20,489 nucleotides of DNA, from assembly GCA_964460245.1 (NCBI GenBank), contig CAYWTL010000044.1:1-20489 (forward strand), read 5' to 3'. This stretch comes from JAXDBM01 sp964460245 (GTDB lineage: Bacteria; Desulfobacterota; Syntrophia; Syntrophales; Fen-1087). The stretch's first letter is position 1. Each line of letters starts with the position of its first letter. The notes beneath the pieces are model-generated. The model ran no database searches, was not told the DNA's origin, and was given only the letters and a program-made list of their open reading frames with translations. Position numbers and translations under genes: made by a program. Positions 6,867-13,241 of this stretch are shown in pieces.

Positions 6867-7334
6867 TCAGTCTTGAAATCCTGAAATTTCACCCGCTTCA
6901 TCGAAAGGAATTCTTGCCGGCACGGATCCCGTGTGAATCGTTCCTTTGAGCCGGTATTTCAACTTCATGTCATCCGTGTGTTTCTGAGCCTGCGAAATCT
7001 GGTGGAGCAGGCTGGCCAGCGTCGTCACAGCTTCCACCTGGTGAATCCGCGCCGTAAAGGGCGGTATGGTCAGATGCTTGTCGGAGACGCCCGAGGCGAA
7101 GGGAATGTCGTTGATCTCCAGATTGAAGACGAGCCCCTTGATGTCGATCGGCGAAGCAGAAGGATTCTGAATCCGCAGATCCATCGTGAAAACCTGCTCC
7201 ATGAGTTTCAGTTCCCGAGGCTGGATGTTCGCGATATTGAACCGCGGACGTTCCGCGCTCAACATGAGGCCGGAGCATCCTGTGATGAACACGGCCGCGA
7301 CGATGAGGCCGGTAAATCGAATGATGCTTTGCAT
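6867..7334 (-). CDS. LEA14/WHy-domain lipoprotein
   Basis: The 155-aa precursor has a lipoprotein signal peptide ending at FITGC (Cys20 lipidated). The mature part matches LEA type 2 / Water-stress-and-Hypersensitive (WHy) domains: an N-terminal PRFNIANIQPRELKLMEQVF, then the strand pattern DLRIQNPSASPIDIKGLVFNL and NDIPFASGVSD, typical of the fibronectin-like fold that repeats 'NPN.p....l.y.l.lng..la.G'. Bacterial members are envelope lipoproteins, often linked to stress or desiccation, but without a proven molecular role. ATG 7334 follows AGGAG at 6-7 nt. A promoter is visible at 7364-7392. Confidence 0.85.
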   Translation of the reverse strand: MQSIIRFTGLIVAAVFITGCSGLMLSAERPRFNIANIQPRELKLMEQVFTMDLRIQNPSASPIDIKGLVFNLEINDIPFASGVSDKHLTIPPFTARIHQVEAVTTLASLLHQISQAQKHTDDMKLKYRLKGTIHTGSVPARIPFDEAGEISGFQD

Positions 7335-7363
7335 GATTGTCTCCTGAACGAATGTTTCTGCGG

Positions 7364-7392
7364 AATATACTCCGGAAACCCGGACAACTCAA
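7364..7392 (-). promoter_or_regulatory. Sigma-70-like promoter for the WHy lipoprotein
   Basis: On the minus strand TTGAGT (7387-7392) and TATATT (7364-7369) are exactly 17 bp apart, about 30 bp upstream of the ATG at 7334. The spacer contains a short CCGG-centred palindrome. The divergent gene at 7559 shares this intergenic region. Confidence 0.5.
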
Positions 7393-7558
7393 CTGAAATC
7401 ACGCGACGGGCTTCCTGAACCTCCACTCGAACCGGAAATCCGGTTGACAGAGATTCCTTTCGGGCCCGATGATTTCCCGTTTCCCTCTTTTCCGTTGAAA
7501 ATAGATTCTGGATCGCTTAGAAGTGCATTGGCTTCAAGGCTGGAATAAAAGGAGGGGC

Positions 7559-8455
7559 ATGAGAACAAGGGCTGCAATCGGGCTGATTTTATTGACCGGT
7601 CTCTCACTCTTTCCGTTTTCTTCTGCAAAAGCCGAAAACCATGGGGTCCTCTATGAAGGGGACTCGATCTACCATCATATCACCATCCGCCAGGTCGAAG
7701 GGGCTCGATGCATGATCTTCGGTCGGCAGCGCGATCTTCGTCAGACGTGCATCGAACTGTCCAAACCGGATGCGTCTGTTTTTGAATACACGGCAATGAT
7801 GTTTGCCGGTTACCTCTTCCGGCCGGAAGCTAAAAAAGTCTGCCTGATCGGACTCGGCGGCGGTTACATCCCCACCGTCTTCAGAATGCATCTCCCGAAA
7901 GTCCGGCTTCAGATAGTCGAGGTGGATCCCCATGTGGAAAAGCTGGCCGGGAAATTCTTCTCTTTCACCGTTCCGGCCGGCCAGGCGCTTGCCATCGACG
8001 ATGGCCGGCAATACCTGAAGAAAAACCCGGATCGCTATGACCAGATCTGGCTGGATGCATTCAACTCCGACTATGTCCCCGCGCACATGACGACGCGGGA
8101 ATTCCTGCAGCTTGCCAAATCGCGACTGAACGAAGGGGGGATCGTTATTCAGAATCTTTTCTGTGATAACAGATTTTACGATGCGCAGATCGCGACCTTC
8201 CACGCGGTGTTCACGAGGGTGTTCGTCTTTGAAGGGCAGAGAAGCAAGAGCTGCATCATTGTCGCCTCGGACCGTCCCGCCTGCGAGCCCGGGGAGCTTC
8301 GAAAACAGGCGAGGAAATGGGGTGGAAAAATCGGCCGCATCGATCTCATCGCCGAGTCGGGCAAGTGCAGGGTTCCCCGGATTCCGAAGAACGTCCCGGT
8401 TCTGACGGACGATTTCAATCCGGCAAACCTGCTTCTGATGCAGAAAAAGCGGTAG
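7559..8455 (+). CDS. Exported spermidine-synthase-like protein
   Basis: The 298-aa protein has the Rossmann-type spermidine/spermine synthase fold, which transfers an aminopropyl group from decarboxylated SAM to a polyamine. Visible elements are CLIGLGGGYIPTV (95-107, the G-rich nucleotide loop), IVEVDPHV (119-126, acidic residues that bind the ribose), IDDGRQYL (146-153) and YDQIWLDAF (160-168, with the catalytic-position Asp). The C-terminus lacks clear extra domains. Unusually it begins with an apparent signal peptide (MRTRAAIGLILLTGLSLFPF, then SSAKA), so it is probably exported or membrane tethered. ATG 7559 follows AGGAGGGG; the earlier ATG at 7523 does not. The next gene encodes the matching membrane half, 90 bp downstream. 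Confidence 0.8.
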   Translation: MRTRAAIGLILLTGLSLFPFSSAKAENHGVLYEGDSIYHHITIRQVEGARCMIFGRQRDLRQTCIELSKPDASVFEYTAMMFAGYLFRPEAKKVCLIGLGGGYIPTVFRMHLPKVRLQIVEVDPHVEKLAGKFFSFTVPAGQALAIDDGRQYLKKNPDRYDQIWLDAFNSDYVPAHMTTREFLQLAKSRLNEGGIVIQNLFCDNRFYDAQIATFHAVFTRVFVFEGQRSKSCIIVASDRPACEPGELRKQARKWGGKIGRIDLIAESGKCRVPRIPKNVPVLTDDFNPANLLLMQKKR

Positions 8456-8545
8456 CTCGATGTTTCCGCCCGCTTTCAAGCAGGATCATTCGGCGCGAGG
8501 GCTGCGGATCGCCGTTTATGACGGCATTGTCAAGGAGGCGTGAAC

Positions 8546-9154
8546 ATGCCGGTCGTTTATGTCGTTTTCATTTCGCTTCTCGTGACATTCGGAGCGGTTG
8601 TGATGAGTCTGGAGATCCTCTCCTCGAACCTGATGTCCCCTTACTTCGGGGGATCCATCTTCATATGGGGAAGCATCATCAGCTCCTTCATGGTCCACTT
8701 CTCCGTGGGTTACGTCGCCGGCGGTTACCTGTCACGGCGCTTTCCCCGGATCAGAGTGCTCACTGCCTTTCTGGTGATCTCTTCGCTCTGGGTGATCGGA
8801 ATTCCATACTTCAATAAACCGGTCTGCGAGCTGGTTTCCAGCAGTATCACGGATGTCCGGCTCGGATCGCTTGTTGCCATGAACCTGATCTTCTTCGTTC
8901 CCGTCTCGATCATGGCGATGGTTTCTCCCTACATCATCGGGATCGCGGCCGCCTGGCGCCGGCAGACCTGGCTCACCGCGGGCATGGTCCTCTTCATTTC
9001 CACCGTCGGCTCGTTCTTTGGGACGAACGCGACAGCCTTTTACCTGATCAGTCTCTTTCCGGTCTCGCGGATCATCGTCGGCCTGGGCCTGATTTGCCTT
9101 TGCGTCTCGCTCTGCGCACTCGCGCTGCGCCCTGACCGCCGCATGGTCCAATAG
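8546..9154 (+). CDS. Six-TM membrane half of a spermidine-synthase-like pair
   Basis: The 202-aa protein has about six transmembrane helices and matches the N-terminal membrane region of fused 'MFS transporter/spermidine synthase' proteins: SLEILSSNLMSPYFGGSIFIWGSI (split here: SLEILSSN, then SPYFGGSIFIWGS) at ~21-45 and STVGSFFGTNATAF at ~152-165. In fused relatives this region precedes the catalytic domain; here it is a separate gene located after it. I start it at ATG 8546 because AGGAGG lies 7 nt upstream; the GTG at 8540 is only 1 nt from it. It probably anchors or partners the exported 298-aa protein. Whether it transports or aminopropylates anything is unknown. Confidence 0.8.
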   Translation: MPVVYVVFISLLVTFGAVVMSLEILSSNLMSPYFGGSIFIWGSIISSFMVHFSVGYVAGGYLSRRFPRIRVLTAFLVISSLWVIGIPYFNKPVCELVSSSITDVRLGSLVAMNLIFFVPVSIMAMVSPYIIGIAAAWRRQTWLTAGMVLFISTVGSFFGTNATAFYLISLFPVSRIIVGLGLICLCVSLCALALRPDRRMVQ

Positions 9155-9168
9155 CGATCATTCGGAAA

Positions 9169-9193
9169 AAACCCGGCTCACACATGCGGGTTT
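9169..9193. terminator. Bidirectional terminator between convergent genes
   Basis: AAACCCG (9169-9175) pairs with CGGGTTT (9187-9193), with an 11-nt loop. On the minus strand six T residues follow, which suits the DUF2889 gene (9316-9873); on the plus strand only three T follow, for the membrane-protein gene ending at 9154. Confidence 0.55.
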
Positions 9194-9315
9194 CCAACAC
9201 AGCATTTCGTCATGCGGTGGGACAGGCAGGGCCGGAAACACCCCGGAGTTTCTTGTGCTGGGTTCATGTTCGGGCCCGGCGGCCTTCGAGGCTCCGGTTT
9301 CCGGGCATCTCCGGC

Positions 9316-9873
9316 CTATTGTTCCTTCAGTTCGGCTTCGATTTGCTCTTTGAACATTTTTACAATGGGTCCGTCTGGACGCCAGGGCCAACAGGAGTTC
9401 TCCGTAATTTTCAGGATGTCCGCTTTGGACATGAGATTCCCCTGCTGCTTGTAGGCGATCAGTCCCTGGATTGTTGCGAAGGACATTTCGGTCAAAAGCT
9501 CGATGATATGCGTACACCCATTGCGACCGCCGATGCGTTCCTTGATCCTCGAAGTGAATCCTCCTGTAATTCTCAACCCCTTTACAGGCTCCAGAAAGTT
9601 CAGGACTTCCGAACAATGTTCATCCGGAACAACCGGCATTTCTGCGTGAAGGTCTTCGATTTCAAGCGTTGATTTGTTGACGAGCAGATGAATGATCATC
9701 TGATGAATCGCGCCGGGCATTCTTCTTTCGCCTGTTTCCAAACGGTATTCCTGAAATCTGTTGTCTGTCAGGCAGCCCACAACGGCCAATCTCCGTTCAT
9801 CGTATTCGTACGTACTGACCTCGATACTTCTCGTGTGATATTTTCTGCCTTTGGGTTTTCCGAACAAGCTCAT
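9316..9873 (-). CDS. DUF2889 family protein
   Basis: The 185-aa soluble protein shows the DUF2889 pattern: N-terminal beta hairpins with a YEYDERRLAVVGCLTDNR segment, RRMPGAIHQMIIHLLV (51-65), a Cys in the PDEHC region, and the diagnostic C-terminal RNGCTHIIELL (117-127), where Cys120 and His122 are candidate ligands. Family members are found in Proteobacteria, often beside lipid or CoA-linked genes, and their function is unknown. ATG 9873 follows AGAGGCGG at about 9 nt. It appears to be monocistronic, with a terminator at 9169-9193. Confidence 0.8.
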   Translation of the reverse strand: MSLFGKPKGRKYHTRSIEVSTYEYDERRLAVVGCLTDNRFQEYRLETGERRMPGAIHQMIIHLLVNKSTLEIEDLHAEMPVVPDEHCSEVLNFLEPVKGLRITGGFTSRIKERIGGRNGCTHIIELLTEMSFATIQGLIAYKQQGNLMSKADILKITENSCWPWRPDGPIVKMFKEQIEAELKEQ

Positions 9874-10200
9874 TCCACACCGCCTCTCATCTCTAATGCT
9901 TCTGAAATGCTTCTGAAGGATTGGATAGCAGACTCATATGCATCAGAGCAAGAGGGCAAAATCCCCCTTGACTTTCCATTTGTGCAGGAACATTTTTGGA
10001 TCATTGTTTTCCTACGGTTCCGTAAACCAACAACCTTGCCCTAACCTTCTGGATGCCCGCGATGAAGAGGATCTGTCGGAAGGTGCCGATGCAAAGCCTC
10101 CGGGGAGTTGTTGTGACTCTTCGGGGGCATGCCGTTCCGCTGCAGAATACCCACTGATTCTTTTCAACACATGACTCCACGCCAATACAAGGAGGTAAAA
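9874..10200. other. Divergent intergenic region with a structured leader
   Basis: This 327-bp gap between divergent genes contains the 11-bp tandem duplication, a possible forward promoter (TTGACT at 9968-9973, 17 bp, CATTTT; weak -10) and, nearer to the 10201 gene, a foldable element at 10082-10133. In it CCGGGGAGT (10100-10108) pairs with ACTCTTCGG (10116-10124), including two G-U pairs, inside an outer GG/TGCC : GGCA/CC stem. The segment GATGCAAAGCC inside it resembles the GACGCAAAGCC strand of GEMM-I (c-di-GMP) riboswitches, but the partner strand GGGCAAACC is absent. Confidence 0.35.
9896..9917. repeat. Perfect 11-bp tandem duplication
   Basis: ATGCTTCTGAA occurs twice back to back, 23 bp upstream of the DUF2889 start. 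It lies in that gene's 5' leader or promoter and may simply be a slippage product. Confidence 0.6.
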
Positions 10201-10497
10201 ATGGTTTCATTTATTGCCAGGTTGCCCGTTCAGGAGGAAAAAGTGCAAGAGGCCATCGCCGCGACCAAGGAATTTATGGTGGAGGTGGCGAAAGAGGAAG
10301 GCACGCTGTTCTACACGCTGAACCGGGATCCCAAAAACCCCAACACGCTTGTTTTCATGGAGCGATACAAAGACAAGGCCGCTCTGGATGCCCACATGTC
10401 TTCACCCGAGTTCAAGGCATTCTTTGCCAAAGGGATGACGCTGTTGGCCGGTCAGCCGGAGATGACCATGATGGAGGAAATCTGTTCGGCCCGTTAA
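10201..10497 (+). CDS. Antibiotic-biosynthesis-monooxygenase (ABM) family protein
   Basis: The 98-aa protein has the dimeric alpha/beta ferredoxin-like ABM fold: MVSFIARLPVQEEKVQEAI (strand then helix), EEGTLFYTLNRDPKNPNTLVFMERY, and KAALDAHMSSPEFKAFF near the C-terminus. This matches YgiN-type quinol monooxygenases, cofactor-free enzymes that oxidise quinols, though many family members have other or unknown substrates. The ATG at 10201 follows a very strong AGGAGGTAAAA Shine-Dalgarno region; upstream in-frame extension to 10129 is rejected. It is probably cytoplasmic and monocistronic, with a long leader. Confidence 0.88.
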   Translation: MVSFIARLPVQEEKVQEAIAATKEFMVEVAKEEGTLFYTLNRDPKNPNTLVFMERYKDKAALDAHMSSPEFKAFFAKGMTLLAGQPEMTMMEEICSAR

Positions 10498-10569
10498 CGG
10501 TCCGGCTCCAAAAGTAATTTTTCGGTGGGGGATATCTGATGCCGTGGTGCTTGCGACAGCAGTGAAGGG

Positions 10570-10587
10570 AGGGCCGCAAACGGCTCT
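10570..10587 (+). terminator. Possible weak terminator hairpin after the ABM gene
   Basis: AGGGCCG (10570-10576) pairs with CGGCTCT (10581-10587) around a CAAA loop, with one G-U pair, followed by GACTTTAT. The short, interrupted T-run makes this a weak candidate. Confidence 0.3.
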
Positions 10588-10690
10588 GACTTTATGACAA
10601 GCGCAAAAGAATCATAAGCATCGGGAATACAGCCCAAAAAGCGTGATCAAATAGATAAGAGCAAGATGTTTTCGATCCGGATGAACAGAA

Positions 10691-10731
10691 GGTCCTGTGG
10701 GTGTCGGTCATTCAGCCACACCCACAAGACC
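10691..10731. terminator. Strong hairpin between convergent genes
   Basis: GGTCCTGTGGGTGT (10691-10704) pairs with ACACCCACAAGACC (10718-10731) over 14 positions with one mismatch and a 13-nt loop. On the plus strand CTTTAGATTT follows. It separates the ABM gene from the convergent FAD-reductase gene ending at 10743 and probably terminates both. Confidence 0.65.
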
Positions 10732-10742
10732 TTTAGATTTGA

Positions 10743-12224
10743 CTATGCAAGAATGTTCTTTGCGGCAATCCGGCCGAAGATCAATGCCTTTCCAAACGCC
10801 GTTCCGGTCATGTAGGCTGCTCCATGCACCCCGCCGACGATTTCTCCGGCTGCGTAGAGGCCGGGTATCGGCTGTCCAAAGATATCCACGACCTGGGCGT
10901 TTTCGTTGGTGAGGATGCCACCATAGGTGCCGAGAATATAGGCCGTCGACGGGAAGGCATAGAAAGGCGCCTGCTCGATCTTGACCGGTTTTCCGAAGGC
11001 GGCGACAAGGGTCTTCCGACCCAGCGCGTCGGATCCTTTATCCACACCGGCATTGTATTCCCTCACTGTCGCTTCCAGAGCATCGGCAGACACTCCGATC
11101 TTCTGGGCCAGTTCTTTAATTGTCGCCGCGCTTTTGATTTTTCCCTTGCTCTCCAGGCCGGCAGTGCGTCCGAAGGGATCCTTTTCCCCGGCCTTCCGAA
11201 TGGCCGCATCATAGATCTGGAAGCCCATGGCGTCCTTCTGAACCAGGGCAGCATCACCCACGAGCTTGTAGGAAATCGACTCATTGACGAAGCGCTTCCC
11301 TTCCTTGTTGACGATGATAGCCCCCTGGTAAAACATCAGCGCAAAATCGTCTTTGATGGTTTGCGCCTCCAGATCAAAGCCGAATGTAGCTTTGATGTAG
11401 GGCATGTCCTTGATGTCCGCGCCCATGGCCCATGCCATCTTCAGGCCGTCACCATTTGATCCACGGCCGACCATTGCTTTGGAGAAAGCCATCGGGGGAA
11501 CAAATTTCGCCAGCATGTCCTTGTCCAGTGAGAAGCCTCCGCTTGTCAGGATCACGCCCTTCTTCGCGCCGTAGAAGACGGTTTTCCCCTTGCTGGTCGC
11601 CTGCACGCCGCGGACCTTGCCGGTCTTTTCATCCAACACAAGGCGCGAGGCCGCCGTTGACATCATCATCTTGACCCCTTGGGCCTTTGCGGCGTTATTC
11701 AGGACCTTCAGGAGATCCGCCGGGACAACAACGTGGGATCGGGGAACGCTCATTCCACTGGCTATGCCAAGCTTGAGGAACTTTACACCGGCTTTTTTCA
11801 GCCATTCATAAGTCTCAAGCTGGTTGTCCACATATGCTTTTACCAATGCAGGAACGTTCGCATTCTCCCCGACTTTCATCAAATCCTTGTAAAAGAGATC
11901 ATTTGAATCCTTTACATTCTCGGAAGCCTGAAGGTCCGTCCCCGCAAATGCCAGAGCGCCTCCACAGATGAGACTGCTGCCGCCGTATGTGGGCATTTTT
12001 TCCAGAAGGAGGACGCTCTTCCCCTGGGATGTGATCTGAACTGCAGCGGCAAGTCCCGCGCCGCCGGCGCCAACAATGACTGCGTCTGCCTCGGCATCCC
12101 ATTTTTTAGGAAGCTTTGCCATGACGTCCTTAGGATTGAATCCATTCAAAAGTGCGGCTGCACCTACGCCGGCCGCCGTTACCTTGACAAAATCCCTCCT
12201 GCTTAAACCTTTCTTTTCGTCCAT
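10743..12224 (-). CDS. Tat-exported FAD-binding fumarate-reductase-like protein
   Basis: The 493-aa protein begins with a twin-arginine signal, SRRDFVKVTAAGVGAAALL (residues 8-26), so it should be folded with FAD and exported. VIVGAGGAGLAAA (49-61) binds the ADP part of FAD, LLLEK ends the next strand, and the C-terminal GLYAAGEIVGGVHGAAY (455-471) matches FAD_binding_2 proteins such as flavocytochrome c fumarate reductase, urocanate reductase and ketosteroid dehydrogenases. No haem-binding CXXCH domain is present, so electrons must come from a separate donor. At the site equivalent to the substrate-binding Arg of Fcc3 (GANRLGG) this protein has GAAYMTG, arguing against fumarate; it is probably an enoate or related reductase/dehydrogenase of unknown substrate. 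ATG 12224 follows AGGAG at 8 nt; the GTG at 12254 is rejected. Confidence 0.88.
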   Translation of the reverse strand: MDEKKGLSRRDFVKVTAAGVGAAALLNGFNPKDVMAKLPKKWDAEADAVIVGAGGAGLAAAVQITSQGKSVLLLEKMPTYGGSSLICGGALAFAGTDLQASENVKDSNDLFYKDLMKVGENANVPALVKAYVDNQLETYEWLKKAGVKFLKLGIASGMSVPRSHVVVPADLLKVLNNAAKAQGVKMMMSTAASRLVLDEKTGKVRGVQATSKGKTVFYGAKKGVILTSGGFSLDKDMLAKFVPPMAFSKAMVGRGSNGDGLKMAWAMGADIKDMPYIKATFGFDLEAQTIKDDFALMFYQGAIIVNKEGKRFVNESISYKLVGDAALVQKDAMGFQIYDAAIRKAGEKDPFGRTAGLESKGKIKSAATIKELAQKIGVSADALEATVREYNAGVDKGSDALGRKTLVAAFGKPVKIEQAPFYAFPSTAYILGTYGGILTNENAQVVDIFGQPIPGLYAAGEIVGGVHGAAYMTGTAFGKALIFGRIAAKNILA

Positions 12225-12532
12225 TTTGTCTTCTCCTTTCTTGCTGCTGCTCACCGGGATTGCCGTTCCACGTTTCCAGATAACGTTGAATCACTCTCAT
12301 ACCGGTTCAAGATGGTCAATATTTAAATTCCTGTGATTGCAGTATGTTTCAAAATGTGAAAGTGGATCAAACTTTTGCTGTTCCGTCAGCCATGATTTCG
12401 CACGAAAAAAAGCAAGGGTGGAGTCATTTCGCCCCCACCCTTGCTTTTGAGAGAGGAAGTCAGGGTATCCGCTCGTGCCGCCTCTCTCCCGGCACCTACC
12501 GCCGCTGTGGCGGATATTTGCGATTCTATCGG
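12225..12532. other. Intergenic region between the FAD-reductase and peptide genes
   Basis: This 308-bp stretch holds the leader and promoter region of the FAD-reductase gene (no promoter can be read with confidence; TTGATC with CATACT 18 bp away is the best by eye), the terminator of the peptide operon (12405-12449), and a small hairpin CCGCC-GCTGT-GGCGG just after the last peptide gene. No ORF on either strand is convincing. Confidence 0.45.
12405..12449 (-). terminator. Intrinsic terminator of the small-peptide operon
   Basis: On the minus strand AGCAAGGGTGG (12435-12445) pairs perfectly with CCACCCTTGCT (12411-12421), further extended by A-T pairs, followed by seven T residues (A-run 12405-12411 on the plus strand). 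It is a textbook rho-independent terminator lying about 85 bp after the last peptide ORF. The plus strand also shows TTTT, so it may work both ways. Confidence 0.8.
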
Positions 12533-12613
12533 TTATTTGCCCTTCCTGTAGGCACAGGGCGTGCACATGGGGTCCACCCAACCCTTGTACAGCTTCTTCT
12601 CTTCTTTCTTCAT
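12533..12613 (-). CDS. 26-aa peptide with WVDPMCTPC motif
   Basis: The peptide starts at ATG 12613, with AGGAGG 8 nt upstream, and ends TAA at 12533. It has a Lys-rich start (MKKEEKKLYKG), then WVDPMCTPCAYRKGK. It is the only one of the three paralogues with a second Cys, giving a CxxC pair (C-T-P-C). The C-terminal half is basic. There is no signal peptide or membrane segment. It is the last gene of a four-ORF unit ending in a terminator. The motif is shared with the two upstream peptides at identical DNA register (TGGGTGGACCCCATGTGC here). I know of no named family. Possibilities are a metal-binding micropeptide, a modified-peptide precursor, or a regulatory peptide; none is demonstrated. 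Confidence 0.7.
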   Translation of the reverse strand: MKKEEKKLYKGWVDPMCTPCAYRKGK

Positions 12614-12670
12614 GATCCCTTCCTCCTTCCTCTCAAGTTGCTAATATTCTTGTTTGTTCCCGATTCCGGC

Positions 12671-12763
12671 TTACAGGCCCTTCACCGGGGTGCACATGGG
12701 ATCCAGCCAGCCCTTGCCCGCCTTCTTCGCGAATTTCTCCTTGTCCTTGGCTCCCTTCTTCAT
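12671..12763 (-). CDS. 30-aa peptide with WLDPMCTP motif
   Basis: The peptide starts at ATG 12763, with AGGAGG 9 nt upstream, and ends TAA at 12671. It has a strongly basic N-terminus (MKKGAKDKEKFAKKAGKG), then WLDPMCTPVKGL. A single Cys sits in the shared core; the second Cys of its downstream neighbour is Val here. The N-terminus could form an amphipathic basic helix. It lies 36 bp from the upstream peptide gene and 57 bp from the downstream one, each with its own ribosome-binding site, so all are probably translated from one mRNA. Unknown function; paralogous to the peptides at 12533 and 12800. Confidence 0.72.
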   Translation of the reverse strand: MKKGAKDKEKFAKKAGKGWLDPMCTPVKGL

Positions 12764-12799
12764 CGTCCCGTTCCTCCTCGCAATATTTTGTGGTCTGCC

Positions 12800-12913
12800 T
12801 TACTTCCTCACAAAGGGGTAGCACATGGGATCCACCCAGATCCCGCCAACCTTGTATGCCTTTTTTCTCGATTCCTTCGCTTTCCTGTTTCCCGTAAATG
12901 TGTCCTGAATCAT
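12800..12913 (-). CDS. 37-aa peptide with WVDPMCYP motif
   Basis: The peptide starts at ATG 12913, preceded by an excellent AAGGAGGAGGGG ribosome-binding region, and ends TAA at 12800. It begins MIQDTFTGNRKAKESRKKAY, followed by KVGGIWVDPMCYPFVRK. The core W-V-D-P-M-C is identical to the 26-aa peptide; the residue after Cys is Tyr-Pro rather than Thr-Pro, and the tail is basic. One Cys, no membrane segment. The Shine-Dalgarno sequence directly follows the double stop (TAATAA) of the 43-aa ORF, indicating operon organisation. Confidence 0.72.
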   Translation of the reverse strand: MIQDTFTGNRKAKESRKKAYKVGGIWVDPMCYPFVRK

Positions 12914-12932
12914 TTTATTCCCCTCCTCCTTA

Positions 12933-13064
12933 TTACAGGGTCAGCCCGCACTGATAAGCGATATGGTGCTCTTGCCGTCCTTCTCTGCTGTTTTTCCCGA
13001 TCATCATGTCCCTGATGCTGACCTGCGGGTTGAACTCGATTCTTTCCGGTTTTGCTGTTTTCAT
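12933..13064 (-). CDS. 43-aa leading peptide of the operon
   Basis: The first ORF after the promoter starts at ATG 13064 and ends at TAA 12933. It reads MKTAKPERIEFNPQVSIRDM, then a basic/His segment (GKNSREGRQEHHI) and ends AYQCGLTL with one Cys near the C-terminus. It lacks the WVDPMC core and is not obviously paralogous to the other three. Its ribosome-binding site is weak (GGAAAG close to the ATG), so it is less certain than its neighbours. It could be an unrelated small protein, a leader peptide or a divergent member. Confidence 0.5.
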   Translation of the reverse strand: MKTAKPERIEFNPQVSIRDMMIGKNSREGRQEHHIAYQCGLTL

Positions 13065-13108
13065 CTTTCCGTATTTCCCTTTCCCGTTTCTCCCCTTCTT
13101 TTGAGTCT

Positions 13109-13137
13109 ATATTAATCCCGATGAAGGGTTTAAACAA
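13109..13137 (-). promoter_or_regulatory. Sigma-70-like promoter of the peptide operon
   Basis: On the minus strand TTGTTT (13132-13137) and TAATAT (13109-13114) are separated by 17 bp. Transcription would start near 13101, leaving a ~37-nt leader before the 43-aa ORF. Together with the terminator at 12405-12449 this defines a ~0.7-kb transcript separate from the addAB genes upstream. Confidence 0.6.
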
Positions 13138-13190
13138 TCGGAGGAACCCTGATTCTGGGATGGGAAAACAGAGATGAAACAGATCGGTGA

Positions 13191-13221
13191 ATCGGACATC
13201 GGGGGTCGGAGTTTGTCCGAT
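13191..13221. repeat. Inverted repeat after addA
   Basis: ATCGGACA (13191-13198) and TGTCCGAT (13214-13221) form a perfect 8-bp stem with a 15-nt loop, 20 bp after the addA stop codon. No T-tract follows on the minus strand, so it may be a weak terminator or an mRNA-stabilising hairpin. Confidence 0.45.
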
Positions 13222-13241
13222 GGTTATCAGGGAGATGGGAA

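Noticed and set aside
7604..8479. Minus-strand 291-codon open frame
   Set aside because: Antisense shadow of the spermidine-synthase-like gene, which has clear motifs and a strong ribosome-binding site.
10082..10133. True c-di-GMP (GEMM-I) riboswitch
   Set aside because: Only one conserved strand (GATGCAAAGCC) is present; the GGGCAAACC strand and GAAA-capped helix are missing.
12533..12913. YHS-domain fragments (DPVCGM-like) in the WVDPMC peptides
   Set aside because: The DPMC word is similar, but the following Gly-Met and the rest of the YHS domain are absent and the peptides are too short.
12344..13015. Forward 223-codon open frame across the peptide operon
   Set aside because: It has no ribosome-binding site, crosses the terminator hairpin, and its composition is that of the antisense of the Lys-rich peptide ORFs, which have strong start signals on the other strand.
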